A stretch of 64,000 nt of DNA from Sinomicrobium kalidii (GCF_021183825.1 NZ_CP089211.1:3335501-3399500); one strand, 5' to 3'. Positions 25,070-34,761 are shown, counted from the first letter of the stretch. The notes: a model not told the origin generated them from the letters alone. Translations and numbers: made by a program.

Positions 25070-26155
25070 ATGAAACAATTATTTATAATGGCAATATCCA
25101 TAGCATTGTGCTGGGGATGTGCACAGAAAGCTTCGGAAAAGAATAATAAGGCCCGGGTGTCAGCCAATATCGAAGGACTGGAGGATATGGAAATTTTTAT
25201 TTCGTACAGGCAGAAAGGAGATCGTAAAACCGATACCATACAGGTAAGGGACGGTCAGTTTACCTGGGAGGCGGAAATGCCGGAACCTCAGAAAGTATCT
25301 ATCATGTTTCCCAACCGTTATTCCGGGTTCTTCGCAGAAAAAGGAAATATTCAGATAAGCGGAAAGGCCGATGCCCTGCATAAACTGGATGTTACGGGTT
25401 CTGAATTACAGGCAGAAGCGGATAAATATTACGAAACATTAAAAGACCTGACCGACCGGGAATCGGTGATATTCGGGCAATACAGGGATGCCGGTGACGA
25501 GGAAAAACGTAACTTGGAAAAAAGGCTTGGCGATATTCGTAGTGAAAAAAGGAAAAGAGGAAAGGTCTACATTGAAAAGCATCCCGAAAGTATTTTTAGC
25601 CTGAACCTGGTATCGGATAGAGCAACGATGGGCGCTTATGAAGAAATAAAACCACTTTATGACCTGTTGGATAATTCAGTTCTTGGTTCAGATATGGGTA
25701 AGCGTCTTACCGAACGATTGGAGGTGCTGAAACGAAGTGCTATAGGTGAAACCATACTGGATTTTACACAAAATGATGTTGAAGGCAATCCCGTGAGTTA
25801 TGCCGACTTTAGAGGTCAATATGTATTTATCGATTTTTGGGCCAGCTGGTGTGGACCGTGCCGGGCAGAAAACCCGAATGTACTAAAGGCTTACAACGAA
25901 TATAAGGACAAGAACTTTACGGTCCTCGGAGTGTCCCTGGATGATGATGAAGCAAGGTGGAAAAAAGCTATAGAAGAAGACAGTCTTCCCTGGGTTCAGG
26001 TGTCCGACCTGAAAGGTTTTGATAACGTGATCTCCGGTTATTACGGTATTCGTGGAATTCCCAGTACACTACTGGTCGATCCGGAAGGAAAGATCATTGC
26101 CAAAGACCTGCGGGGTGACGAACTTCACCAAAAGCTGGCTGAAGTACTCCCTTAA
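25070..26155 (+). CDS. TlpA-family disulfide reductase lipoprotein, WCGPC (TlpA-2)
   Basis: 361 residues from ATG 25070. The signal MKQLFIMAISIALCWGC has a lipobox ending in cysteine; an upstream ATG (25028) would add 14 unlikely residues. A DUF4369-like N-terminal part (RVSANIEGLEDMEIFISYRQK...DGQFTWEAEMPEP) leads through a helical middle to a thioredoxin fold with the classic WCGPC (residues 260-264), which is the most reducing-type motif of the five TlpA proteins here. Later motifs: GVSLDDDEARWKKAIEED and GIPSTLLVDPEG (cis-Pro). It is followed 20 bases later by TlpA-3, so two related reductases with different active-site dipeptides are produced together. Confidence 0.92.
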   Translation: MKQLFIMAISIALCWGCAQKASEKNNKARVSANIEGLEDMEIFISYRQKGDRKTDTIQVRDGQFTWEAEMPEPQKVSIMFPNRYSGFFAEKGNIQISGKADALHKLDVTGSELQAEADKYYETLKDLTDRESVIFGQYRDAGDEEKRNLEKRLGDIRSEKRKRGKVYIEKHPESIFSLNLVSDRATMGAYEEIKPLYDLLDNSVLGSDMGKRLTERLEVLKRSAIGETILDFTQNDVEGNPVSYADFRGQYVFIDFWASWCGPCRAENPNVLKAYNEYKDKNFTVLGVSLDDDEARWKKAIEEDSLPWVQVSDLKGFDNVISGYYGIRGIPSTLLVDPEGKIIAKDLRGDELHQKLAEVLP

Positions 26156-26174
26156 AAACAATAAAAATAAACAG

Positions 26175-27359
26175 ATGAAAGCAATTTATAAAATAATGTG
26201 CTGGCCCTTGCTGCTTTGTTCGGTCGTGGGATGTACGGAGAAACAAAACAGCGGATACCTGGTTAAAGGTACTGTAAAAGGAGGAGAAGACGGTATGATA
26301 AAAATGATTACCCATGATTATATAACAAGAACTTCCGATGTCATTGACAGTACATATATGAAGAACGGGAAGTTTGAGTTCAGCGGAGAAATAAATAGTC
26401 CGGATTTGGTCACCCTGAATTTTGGCGAAAAGCATTTTGTCGGTTTTTTTCTCGAAAACAGTGCCATAGAGATGGAAATAGACCCGGTCAGTAAAGAAGG
26501 TGGTATGTCATCTCCTGCGGAGACCGTGGTAAAAGGTGCTGAACTTCACGATAACTATACTGCCATCACTAATGAGATCGAATCGGTAAGAAATGACGAA
26601 AAATATAAAGAACTGACAGATCTGGGAAAGGCTTATAACGATGCAGCCAGGAATGGTGAAAAGGAAAAGGCTAAAAAGATTTATGAACAACTGGAATCCC
26701 TGCAGGATTTAAGTGATGAAATGCAAAGCAGGATTTTGTCAAAAAAGATCGGGTTTTTAAAACAAAACAATGCCTCGCCCGTAGCCCCTGTCCTGTTGGG
26801 GTTTGATTTTTCGGAAAGAAACCTCTCGTTTGAAGAAATGACAGTGATCATGGACACTTTGCAGGGAGAAGCCACCAATACAAAAATGTACCGGTACTTT
26901 GCCCGCGAATACGAGTCGATCAAAAGAACACGCCCGGGTGCCAAAGCGCCGGAGTTTACGCTTAAAACCCCGGAGAGTGAAGATTTTTCCCTGTCGGACA
27001 TAAAGGATAAATACGTGCTGCTCGACTTCTGGGCCAGCTGGTGTAAACCCTGCCGGGCGTCTTACCCGCACTTAAAGGAATTATACGCAACGTATAAGGA
27101 TGACGGATTTGAAGTTCTGGCCGTATCTACGGACAGCGATCACGATGCCTGGAAAAAAGCCATTGAGGAAGATGAAACACCCTGGATTCACGTAGTGGAT
27201 ACTTTCTCAAAGAAGGGGTTTCCGTCCGATATCTCCACGCTTTATGCCGTTCCCTTTTTACCCACTACTTATTTACTGGATAAGGAAGGCCGGATTATCG
27301 CCAAAAACCTTCACGAAGAGGAACTGGACAAAAAACTGGAAGAAATATTCGGGAAATAG
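26175..27359 (+). CDS. TlpA-family disulfide reductase lipoprotein, WCKPC (TlpA-3)
   Basis: 394 residues from ATG 26175; the frame is open further upstream but only inside the previous gene. Lipoprotein signal MKAIYKIMCWPLLLCSVVGC, DUF4369 domain (YLVKGTVKGGEDGMIKMITHD...NGKFEFSGEINSPD), charged helical middle, thioredoxin domain with WCKPC at residues 289-293 (DFWASWCKPCRASYPHLKELY) and cis-Pro region VPFLPTTYLLDKEG. WCKPC is not rare in Bacteroidota TlpA proteins. The leader word AATAAACAGATG before its start is shared with the SusD gene at 38436. The adjacent dsbD gene (67 bases on) is the probable electron source. Confidence 0.92.
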   Translation: MKAIYKIMCWPLLLCSVVGCTEKQNSGYLVKGTVKGGEDGMIKMITHDYITRTSDVIDSTYMKNGKFEFSGEINSPDLVTLNFGEKHFVGFFLENSAIEMEIDPVSKEGGMSSPAETVVKGAELHDNYTAITNEIESVRNDEKYKELTDLGKAYNDAARNGEKEKAKKIYEQLESLQDLSDEMQSRILSKKIGFLKQNNASPVAPVLLGFDFSERNLSFEEMTVIMDTLQGEATNTKMYRYFAREYESIKRTRPGAKAPEFTLKTPESEDFSLSDIKDKYVLLDFWASWCKPCRASYPHLKELYATYKDDGFEVLAVSTDSDHDAWKKAIEEDETPWIHVVDTFSKKGFPSDISTLYAVPFLPTTYLLDKEGRIIAKNLHEEELDKKLEEIFGK

Positions 27360-27426
27360 CAATGTATTCCTGCCGGCAGGAAGTTCTCTGCCTCAATGTG
27401 ATGATATATTAAAAGCGTAATGTATA

Positions 27427-29379
27427 ATGAAGAATATTGCCATATATTTTGTTTTTCTGTTCAGTTTCATAGTGTGCCGGGGACAGGTTGCAGAGCCCGT
27501 AAGGTGGCAGGCCCGGGCAGAAAAGCTTTCCGAAACCGAATATAATTTAATTTTCAACGCATCCATAGAACCCCATTGGCATTTGTATTCCCAAAACCTG
27601 CCTGAAGGCGGAGCGTTGCCCACGGTATTTACATTTGAAAATGCCGGGGAGGACTTTGAATTGGTGGGAGAAACAAAGGAAAGTGAACCGGTTACCGAAC
27701 ATGACCCGGTTTTTGATATGGAACTTTCGTTCTTCGATATGAAAGCTACGTTCACCCAAAAGATAAAACTCCTTAAACCTGATATAAATGCTGTTCGGGC
27801 ACATGTAGAATTCCAGGCCTGTGACGACAAGAGCTGTATCTTTTCCGATGCCGGCCTGGCCTTTTCACTGGATGGAGGAAAGGCAGAAATAAAACAGCTG
27901 GAAGTAGATGAGAAGAGTGCAATGTTGTCTGAAAAATTAAAACTGGACCTGAAAAACCAGGGACTCCTGAAAGGGGAAGACCAGGGGCAGGGAGGAGGGA
28001 ACAGCCTGGCCGGAATTTTTATCCTGGGTTTCCTGGGTGGCCTCCTGGCCTTACTGACGCCCTGTGTATTCCCGATGATCCCGCTTACGGTGTCTTTTTT
28101 TACCAAGCAGTCCGGGACACGTAAAAAAGGGATTTCCAATGCCGTACTCTACGGGGTGTTTATCGTGGTGATCTATATGCTGCTGAGCATACCGTTCCAC
28201 TTCCTCGATTCCATTGACCCGGAAATACTCAATACGATTTCCACGAACGTTTGGCTGAACATCGCCTTCTTTGTTATTTTCGTATTCTTTGCCTTCTCCT
28301 TTTTCGGCTATTACGAACTCACTCTGCCCAGTTCCTGGGGGAATAAGATGGATTCGGCTTCGGGTACGGGCGGGGTGATCGGTATCTTTTTTATGGCGCT
28401 TACACTGGCTATCGTATCTTTTTCCTGTACAGGCCCGATCCTGGGGTCTTTACTGGTGGGATCGCTTACGGCCGAAGGCGGGGCCGCCCAGCTTACTGCG
28501 GGGATCACAGGTTTTGGTTTTGCCCTGGCCCTGCCTTTTGGCCTGTTTGCACTGTTCCCGAACTGGCTGAATTCCTTACCGAGATCGGGAGGCTGGATGA
28601 CTACGGTAAAGGTAATGCTCGGTTTCCTGGAACTGGCGCTGGCCTTTAAGTTTTTGTCCAATGCCGATCTTGTACAACACTGGGGGATCCTGAAAAGGGA
28701 GATCTTTATCGGTATCTGGATCGTGATCTTTGCCCTGATGGCGTTTTATCTTTTCGGAAAAATAAAATTTCCGCATGACGGGCCGTTGAAAAAATTAGGT
28801 TTTATCCGTATGGCATCGGGTGTACTGGTCACTGCTTTTGTCATTTACCTGATCCCCGGAATATGGGGAGCTAACCTGAAACTGCTCAGCGGTTTCCCGC
28901 CGCCCATGTTCTACAGTGTAAAGCAACAGGAGAGCGATTGTCCCCTGGGCCTGAACTGTTTCAAGGACTTTGACGAAGGACTGGAATACGCCAAAGCACA
29001 TAACAAACCCATATTGCTGGATTTCACGGGCTGGGCCTGTGTGAACTGTCGTAAAATGGAAGAGAACGTATGGAGTGTACCGAAAGTTTATGAACAGCTC
29101 CGGGACAACTATGTACTGATTTCGCTTTATGTAGATGACCGTAAGGAACTCCCGGAAAACAAGCAGTTCAATTACCAACTGGAATCGGGTCGCGTAAAGA
29201 AGATCCGCACCATAGGGGAGAAGTGGGCTACCTTCCAGGCCATAAACTTTCATACGGCATCGCAACCCTATTATATTATTATAACCCCCGATATGGAGTT
29301 GTTGGGGCCATCGCAGCAATACACCGATGCCGAAACCTATTACGACTGGCTGAAAAAAGGAACGACAGCCGTAAAATAA
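27427..29379 (+). CDS. dsbD: Thiol:disulfide interchange protein DsbD (locus 1)
   Basis: 650 residues in three parts. A signal peptide (MKNIAIYFVFLFSFIVCRG) precedes the periplasmic alpha domain (WHLYSQNLPEGGALPTVFTF; redox pair AC-D-D-K-S-C near residues 137-142). The membrane core has eight or so helices with the paired cysteines in LLTPCVFPMIPLTVSFF and VSFSCTGPILG, which receive electrons from cytosolic thioredoxin. The C-terminal thioredoxin-like gamma domain has CVNC (FTGWACVNCRKMEENVW). All residues needed for electron transfer are visible. It carries reducing power across the inner membrane to the TlpA proteins encoded before it. A second dsbD (45240) serves locus 2. Confidence 0.95.
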   Translation: MKNIAIYFVFLFSFIVCRGQVAEPVRWQARAEKLSETEYNLIFNASIEPHWHLYSQNLPEGGALPTVFTFENAGEDFELVGETKESEPVTEHDPVFDMELSFFDMKATFTQKIKLLKPDINAVRAHVEFQACDDKSCIFSDAGLAFSLDGGKAEIKQLEVDEKSAMLSEKLKLDLKNQGLLKGEDQGQGGGNSLAGIFILGFLGGLLALLTPCVFPMIPLTVSFFTKQSGTRKKGISNAVLYGVFIVVIYMLLSIPFHFLDSIDPEILNTISTNVWLNIAFFVIFVFFAFSFFGYYELTLPSSWGNKMDSASGTGGVIGIFFMALTLAIVSFSCTGPILGSLLVGSLTAEGGAAQLTAGITGFGFALALPFGLFALFPNWLNSLPRSGGWMTTVKVMLGFLELALAFKFLSNADLVQHWGILKREIFIGIWIVIFALMAFYLFGKIKFPHDGPLKKLGFIRMASGVLVTAFVIYLIPGIWGANLKLLSGFPPPMFYSVKQQESDCPLGLNCFKDFDEGLEYAKAHNKPILLDFTGWACVNCRKMEENVWSVPKVYEQLRDNYVLISLYVDDRKELPENKQFNYQLESGRVKKIRTIGEKWATFQAINFHTASQPYYIIITPDMELLGPSQQYTDAETYYDWLKKGTTAVK

Positions 29380-29457
29380 ATTTTAACATAAAATGATGGG
29401 ACGTTCAGGGGGGATTAAGGGTATTACTCTAATGGAACGTATTTAAGTAAACACATC

Positions 29458-29615
29458 TTTAGTACATGACAAAATTGGATCTGGATGGATTTTCCTCGAT
29501 TTTTTACCCCATCCCTAAAGGGTGAATCGAGGAAAATCGGGTTCCCTTTAGGGTTAGGGTCAAACTGATTTCCCGATAAATCTGCATAAAACAAATTTTG
29601 TCATGTACTAAAAAA
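29458..29615. repeat. Intergenic inverted-repeat element (copy 3, perfect ends)
   Basis: TTAGTACATGACAAAATT (29459-29476) and AATTTTGTCATGTACTAA (29594-29611) are an 18/18 perfect inverted repeat. Inside it, ATTTTCCTCGATT (29489-29501) pairs with AATCGAGGAAAAT (29525-29537) around a CCCTAAAGGGT loop, so the whole unit can form a branched structure. It fills the 325-base gap between dsbD and the M16 gene. Confidence 0.7.
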
Positions 29616-29704
29616 CGCATCATTAAACAGTTTCGGGAAAAAACAACAAAATTCTCCCACCCGTTCAGGTAATTTTTGAGTCTTAATATTAAAAAAAACG
29701 TCAT

Positions 29705-32491
29705 ATGAAACTATTAAAAACCATAAGTTTACTATGGCTGACCGTAGTCAGCCTGAACGCCCAGACGAAAAAGGAAGTCCCTTTCGATGCGTCTATCCGT
29801 CATGGTGTTCTGCCCAACGGGCTGACCTATTACATCAAACACAACGAAGAACCCAAAGAAAGGGCCTCCTTCTATTTTGCCCAGAACGTAGGATCTGTCC
29901 TGGAAAAGGAATCGCAACGGGGACTGGCCCATTTTCTCGAACATATGGCCTTTAACGGCCTGGAACACTTTCCGGAAAAAGGCATGCTGGAATACCTTGA
30001 GAAGAACGGAATAAAGTTCGGTTCGGAGATCAATGCCTATACTTCCTTCGATCAGACGGTTTACAATATCAGCAAGGTTCCGGTCACCAATAAAAAACTG
30101 CTCGATTCCACCCTGCTGGTACTGCACGACTGGTCGGGCTCCCTTTCCCTGACGGAGAAGGAGATCGATGCCGAAAGAGGGGTGATCAATGAAGAGTGGC
30201 GAACGCGGAACACCCCCGGTTTCCGGGTCTCGGAAAAGGTATGGACCGAAGGGGTAATGAAGGGGGCTGTGTATGCCGAACGCATGCCCATCGGGCTGAT
30301 GTCCGTAGTCAACAATTTTAAATACGACGAACTCCGGGACTATTACAAACGGTGGTACCGTCCGGACCAGCAGGCGGTTATTGTGGTCGGGGATATCGAT
30401 GTGGATGTTATGGAGGCGAAGATCAAAAAGGTCTTTTCATCCATTCCCCTGAAAAAAGGGCTGCCTGAACGAAAGGACTTTGATATCACCCTGGACGGGG
30501 GAATTACCTTTATCGAGTCCCTGGATAAGGAAGTGGGCACTACCGGTGTTGAATTTATAATAAGGAACAAGGCCAAAGATTTAAAAGGATATCCATACCT
30601 GGATGATAAGTTGATAAAGGATGTGGTTTCGTATATCCTGAATAACCGGTATAAGGAACAGACCGTTGAGAAAACCTGCCCTGCCTTATCGGTGAACTAT
30701 GCCTATTCAAACTTTGTAAGGCCGCTTGATATTCTGGGCCTGTACATTCAGCCCAAAACAGATAAAGAACTGGAGAGTTTCGAATTTGCTTTGACCGAGC
30801 TTCTGCGTTTTGTACGGTACGGAGCCACGGAAAGCGAACTCGAAAGGGCAAAACTGTCTATCAAAAACAGCAAATTGTCCTATTTAAAGAATAAAGACAA
30901 GATCGGCAGTGACGCCTATGCCCAGCAGATTTACCAGCATTTCTTTACCCAAACCCCTTTGCCGGATGTAAACTGGGATGTGAATTACACGGTCGACCGC
31001 CTGGAGACCATCACCAACGCGGATATCCTGGAATATATGGCCGGTGTTTACAAGGAGGAAGATATCGTCATGGCCATCAAGGGATCTTCCGAAAAAGCCC
31101 ATCCGAACAAAGACAAATTCGTAAAAGTGTTTAAAGCCGTCAATGCCCGTGACCTGGCCCCGTACACAGACGACACAGACAATACCCCTTTAATAGCAAC
31201 AGCTCTTAAGGAAGAGCCTGTAATAAAGACTTCGGAGATAAGCGGGCTCGATGCCCGGAAATACAAGCTGGCCAATGGGGCACGGGTCGTTATTTTCCCG
31301 ACTCCGTATGATAAGGACAAGATCTATATGAAAGCCTATAGCCCCGGGGGAAGCTCCCTGCTCGATAAAGACCTTCTGCCTTCTGCGGATGTAGCCACCT
31401 ATGTGGCCTCTGAATCAGGACTTGGGGCATTCGATAAGATCGCACTGGACAAAAAACTGGCCGGTACGGACACCTCCCTGGAACTTAACATCAGTGAATT
31501 GTCAGAAACCCTGTCCGGGAACAGTACGAAATCCGATATCGAGGTGTTGTTCCAAAAGATATACCTGAGTTTCGAAGCCCCCAGGTTTGAAGAAGAAGCC
31601 TATGATCTGGCCATGGAACGCTTTGCCAAGAACCTTGAACGCAAACAGAAATATAAAAAGAGCATCTTACAGGATTCCGTATCCCTGGCCCTGACGGCCC
31701 ATCATGAAAGGACCCTGGTGTTCAACCGTGAATTCCTGGACCGGATTGCACTGGAGAACATAAAAACGGCCTATACCGACCGGTTCCGGGATATCGATGA
31801 CTTCACCTTTGTATTTGTGGGGGACATCGATGAAAAGCAACTGTTAAAGCTGGCCCAAAAATATATCGGTAACATAAAACCGGAAAACAGGACCGAACGG
31901 TATGTGGATCATGATTATAAACCCGCAAAAGGAAAGACTGTAGTAAAAGTGGTTGAAGCCATGGAAACCCCGCAGGCCACGGTGAGCATTGTTTTTAAGG
32001 GAGATATGGCCTACAATTTTAAAAACAGGCTAAAGGTTAATATGGCAGGGCAGTTGTTGCAGAAGCGTTGCCACGATGTGATCCGGGAGGAAGAAGGCGG
32101 AAGTTATGGCGTAGGGGCCCGGGCGTCGTTAAACGATATCCCGAAGGCGGAATACTCCATGTCAGTAGGTTTCGATTGTAACCCCGGTATGGTGGATAAG
32201 CTGGTACAGGTGGTCTATGACCAGGCAGGCCAACTTTCGGAAACCGTGGATGTCGATGATTTCAGGGAGGTCAGGGAATCGATGATCAAAGCCCGTAAGG
32301 AAGCGGTGGATAATAATGAGTACTGGATGAATGTTTTAACCTCCAATGTTTTTTACGGGAGGCAGATCCATACCCTTGAGGAGTATATTGAGGCTGTAAA
32401 CGGTATAAGCCCGGATGATATCAAGGAGACCGCCCGTACCCTGTTGGACAATGCCGATATCGTTGAAGGGGTGCTGGTACCCGGGACCTGA
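29705..32491 (+). CDS. M16 (pitrilysin/insulinase-type) zinc peptidase, secreted (locus 1)
   Basis: 928 residues. A signal peptide (MKLLKTISLLWLTVVSLNAQ) directs it to the periplasm. The N-terminal M16 half has the inverted zinc motif H76-F-L-E79-H80 (GLAHFLEHMAFNG) and the downstream glutamate in GVINEEWRTR. A second M16 half (from ~residue 480) lacks the motif, as normal: the two halves enclose a chamber that cleaves short peptides. This substrate class (unfolded oligopeptides) fits a system that imports a peptide and opens its disulfides. It lies at the end of locus 1, followed by the conserved structured element at 32549-32698. Confidence 0.94.
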   Translation: MKLLKTISLLWLTVVSLNAQTKKEVPFDASIRHGVLPNGLTYYIKHNEEPKERASFYFAQNVGSVLEKESQRGLAHFLEHMAFNGLEHFPEKGMLEYLEKNGIKFGSEINAYTSFDQTVYNISKVPVTNKKLLDSTLLVLHDWSGSLSLTEKEIDAERGVINEEWRTRNTPGFRVSEKVWTEGVMKGAVYAERMPIGLMSVVNNFKYDELRDYYKRWYRPDQQAVIVVGDIDVDVMEAKIKKVFSSIPLKKGLPERKDFDITLDGGITFIESLDKEVGTTGVEFIIRNKAKDLKGYPYLDDKLIKDVVSYILNNRYKEQTVEKTCPALSVNYAYSNFVRPLDILGLYIQPKTDKELESFEFALTELLRFVRYGATESELERAKLSIKNSKLSYLKNKDKIGSDAYAQQIYQHFFTQTPLPDVNWDVNYTVDRLETITNADILEYMAGVYKEEDIVMAIKGSSEKAHPNKDKFVKVFKAVNARDLAPYTDDTDNTPLIATALKEEPVIKTSEISGLDARKYKLANGARVVIFPTPYDKDKIYMKAYSPGGSSLLDKDLLPSADVATYVASESGLGAFDKIALDKKLAGTDTSLELNISELSETLSGNSTKSDIEVLFQKIYLSFEAPRFEEEAYDLAMERFAKNLERKQKYKKSILQDSVSLALTAHHERTLVFNREFLDRIALENIKTAYTDRFRDIDDFTFVFVGDIDEKQLLKLAQKYIGNIKPENRTERYVDHDYKPAKGKTVVKVVEAMETPQATVSIVFKGDMAYNFKNRLKVNMAGQLLQKRCHDVIREEEGGSYGVGARASLNDIPKAEYSMSVGFDCNPGMVDKLVQVVYDQAGQLSETVDVDDFREVRESMIKARKEAVDNNEYWMNVLTSNVFYGRQIHTLEEYIEAVNGISPDDIKETARTLLDNADIVEGVLVPGT

Positions 32492-32548
32492 TGGGTTGAA
32501 ACCTTGCGGGCTGAAGTAGAAACGGGACCTAACATCAGGATAAATTTT

Positions 32549-32698
32549 CAGTTTTTGTTAGTATCAGGGTAAAACTGATGTCATCAGAAGAAACTTTACT
32601 CAACTTTTGTTCTCATGTCATTTTATCAAAGGTTGATTATTTGAGTTAGCTACAGGTTTCTTTTGAATAAACACGGGGTGGATAAAGCCCCGTGTTTT
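32549..32698 (+). ncRNA. Conserved ~140-nt structured intergenic element, copy 1, with terminator
   Basis: Aligned with 49811-49949, most positions agree. It contains hairpin CAGTTTT/AAAACTG (32549-32555/32571-32577), a long stem TCAGAAGAAAC/GTTTCTTTTGA (32584-32594/32656-32666; one G-U pair where copy 2 has a Watson-Crick pair), an inner stem ACTCAA/TTGAGT, and an intrinsic terminator AAACACGGGG/CCCCGTGTTT (32669-32678/32688-32697). It may be a processed 3' UTR, a small RNA or a structured bidirectional terminator; it also ends the convergent sigma gene. Confidence 0.6.
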
Positions 32699-32701
32699 GA
32701 A

Positions 32702-33244
32702 TTAATGGTCTGGCGATATGCCTCTTAGTTTCTGATATGCCCTGGATATCTGGTTTTCCACGGTCTTTACGGAGATATTTAATTTGTAGGCTATATCCCT
32801 GTACTTCATGCCCTCGAATTTATGCAGGGTAAAGACCTCTTTACACCTCGGAGGCAGGCTGTCAATAGCTTTTCGAAGGGTTTCATAATTTCCAGGGGCC
32901 TCTTTTTGCTGTGTCTCATCTTCCAGGAAACTTTCCAGGTAGATATGATCGGAAAGCGAAACAGTGTTCTTATCTCTCCGAAGACTATTGATAAACCTGT
33001 TATGGCAGGAGCGAAAGAGATAGCTTTTCACGGACGAGTTTATGGCAAGTGACTGGTGTTGTTCCCATATTTTCACAAAAGTACCCTGGACGATATCTTC
33101 AGCTTTGGCCCTGTCGTTACACAGACTGAAGACATAACGTACCAGGTCGTCGTACAGCACTTCAAAAATAAACTTAAAGGCCTCTTCATTTCCCGATTGA
33201 AGAGCGTTTATTAATTCGGTGTTGTTTTCAAGGGAATACTTCAT
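32702..33244 (-). CDS. ECF-type RNA polymerase sigma factor (locus 2)
   Basis: 180 residues. Region 2: FSLCNDRAKAEDIVQGTFVKIWEQ; region 4: LPPRCKEVFTLHKFEGMKYRDIAYKLNISVKTVENQISRAYQKLRG. It is the Bacteroidota FecI-like type. Orientation is opposite to the FecR gene at 33377, with ~130 bases between the starts, the usual arrangement of these regulators. The stop lies directly against the terminator hairpin of the M16 operon, which probably ends both convergent transcripts. It is only distantly similar to the locus 1 sigma, which supports separate promoters and ligands. Confidence 0.94.
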   Translation of the reverse strand: MKYSLENNTELINALQSGNEEAFKFIFEVLYDDLVRYVFSLCNDRAKAEDIVQGTFVKIWEQHQSLAINSSVKSYLFRSCHNRFINSLRRDKNTVSLSDHIYLESFLEDETQQKEAPGNYETLRKAIDSLPPRCKEVFTLHKFEGMKYRDIAYKLNISVKTVENQISRAYQKLRGISPDH

Positions 33245-33317
33245 TAACGGTTGAGTAAATCATTATTTAAAGGAAATATAATTTTGTTTTAACAAAAATG
33301 AAAAAAAAATGTGAATC

Positions 33318-33350
33318 CGGCGTAGGGGTTTTTTAAAACCTTTGTGTCTT
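33318..33350 (+). promoter_or_regulatory. Possible ECF-type promoter in front of FecR
   Basis: GCGTAGGGGTTTTTTAAAAC followed by CTTTGTGTCTTGTAG ends 27 bases before the FecR ATG. It aligns loosely with CGTAGTGGTATTGTAAATCG...GTTTCGTCACAATA of the locus 1 elements. A GTAGKGGT block with a second block ~17 bases on would suit an ECF sigma. Confidence 0.4.
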
Positions 33351-33376
33351 GTAGTAAAAAGCCCCTGTCACATATT

Positions 33377-34525
33377 ATGGAAAAAGATCGATTTCAATAT
33401 TTATTGCAAAAGTATTTCTCCGGGGATATATCGGAGAAAGAACACTATGAACTGGACGAGCTGTTAAAGGACGAGTCCTATGCCAGGGAGTTTAAATCCT
33501 ATGCCCGGTTAAATAAACGTATTTCGGAATTGTCCTATAAACCAACTCCTCCGGAGGAAAAGAAAGCGATCCTTGATAAAATGGCGGGACATTCCGGGAC
33601 GAAAAGAAAAGTATATACGCTTCCTGTATTTTTTAAATATGCGGCAGCCGTTGTTGTCTTACTGGGACTTGGTTTTATAATGATGAACCAATGGTCAAAT
33701 ACTCCGGACCAGTTGATTGTAGAAGACAATCCGGTGATACTTCAGCTGTCGGATACCTTGATAAAATCTTTACAGGAAACAGACTATGCCATGATAAGCA
33801 CTATGAAGGATGTTGAAGTGGAACAAACCGGGGACACGATAAAATATAGGGCTACCGGAGAGGAAGGTGCCCTGGCCTACAATGAAATAAACGTCCCGAA
33901 AGGAAAAACGGCGGTTTTGATTTTAAGCGACGAAAGCCGCGTCACCCTCAATGCAGGAACATGGTTGAAATTCCCCCGGAATACCGGGGTTGCGAGGACC
34001 AGGGAGGTTTATATTAAAGGAGAAGCCTATTTTGATGTGGCGAGAGATACCTCCAGGCCATTTGTGGTGCATGCCGATGATGTCAATGTCCGGGTGTTGG
34101 GTACACATTTTAATGTCAGTAATTATGATTCCGGTACCACCGTCAATACGGTTCTGGTGGAAGGGAAAGTGGCACTGTATGGAACTGCCGACCGCTATAA
34201 CGGGGAGTCCCTGGTCATTCACCCCGGAACAATGGCTGTTTTTGACAAAACGGGAGAATCCATAGCTACCCGTACGGTGGATACTTCGTCATATACGTCG
34301 TGGATACAGGGGGAGCTGATCTTTGAAGGAGCGTATTTTTCATCGATTGTAAACAGCCTGGAACGAAAGTTTAATGTGGAAATAGAAAACCGGAACAGCG
34401 GACTGGAAAAAGAGAAGTTCACCGCAAAATTCAAAGAGGAATCCATTGAGCAGATCCTGAGGTCATTCCAGCAAAGTTATCCTTTTGAATACACGATCAA
34501 AAAGAATAAAATAATCATTAATTGA
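33377..34525 (+). CDS. FecR-family anti-sigma factor (locus 2)
   Basis: 382 residues from ATG 33377 (MEKDRFQYLLQKYFSGDISEKEHYELDELL); the frame runs back to a TTG at 33344 that I consider unlikely as a start. One membrane helix (FKYAAAVVVLLGLGFIMMNQW) separates the cytoplasmic sigma-binding part from the periplasmic FecR domain (NVPKGKTAVLILSDESRVTLNAGTWLKFPRN...GEAYFDV...VRVLGTHFNV...VEGKVALYG) and a C-terminal DUF4974 (FEGAYFSSIVNSLERKFNVEIEN). It holds the sigma factor from the divergent gene and receives the signal from the STN domain of SusC at 34762. Confidence 0.94.
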   Translation: MEKDRFQYLLQKYFSGDISEKEHYELDELLKDESYAREFKSYARLNKRISELSYKPTPPEEKKAILDKMAGHSGTKRKVYTLPVFFKYAAAVVVLLGLGFIMMNQWSNTPDQLIVEDNPVILQLSDTLIKSLQETDYAMISTMKDVEVEQTGDTIKYRATGEEGALAYNEINVPKGKTAVLILSDESRVTLNAGTWLKFPRNTGVARTREVYIKGEAYFDVARDTSRPFVVHADDVNVRVLGTHFNVSNYDSGTTVNTVLVEGKVALYGTADRYNGESLVIHPGTMAVFDKTGESIATRTVDTSSYTSWIQGELIFEGAYFSSIVNSLERKFNVEIENRNSGLEKEKFTAKFKEESIEQILRSFQQSYPFEYTIKKNKIIIN

Positions 34526-34529
34526 CCTG

Positions 34530-34625
34530 AGACAACAGGACATACATACGATATAAGACTTGTAATTCCGGACCTCCTGTTTTTTCGGCATGTCGTAAGT
34601 CCTAAGTCCAAAATTAGTCAATAAC
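34530..34625. repeat. Palindromic low-complexity spacer
   Basis: Words of the type GGACATACATACGATATAAG, CATGTCGTAAGTCCTAAGTCC and ACAGGACATAC are arranged as loose inverted repeats and resemble the interior of the 22946-23093 element (GGACTTAGGACTTCAGGACATAAG). No gene is visible between FecR and susC (34526-34761). Confidence 0.4.
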
Positions 34626-34761
34626 GTTAATCAAATAATTTATACATGAAAACCTAAAAGTACACACGGACCTTGAACAAAAAAATCGGAAAATGAGGCA
34701 ACATTTCCCGATTTGTGTTCATTGATTTACAGAAATAAACCAACTAATTCAAAACAAAAGT

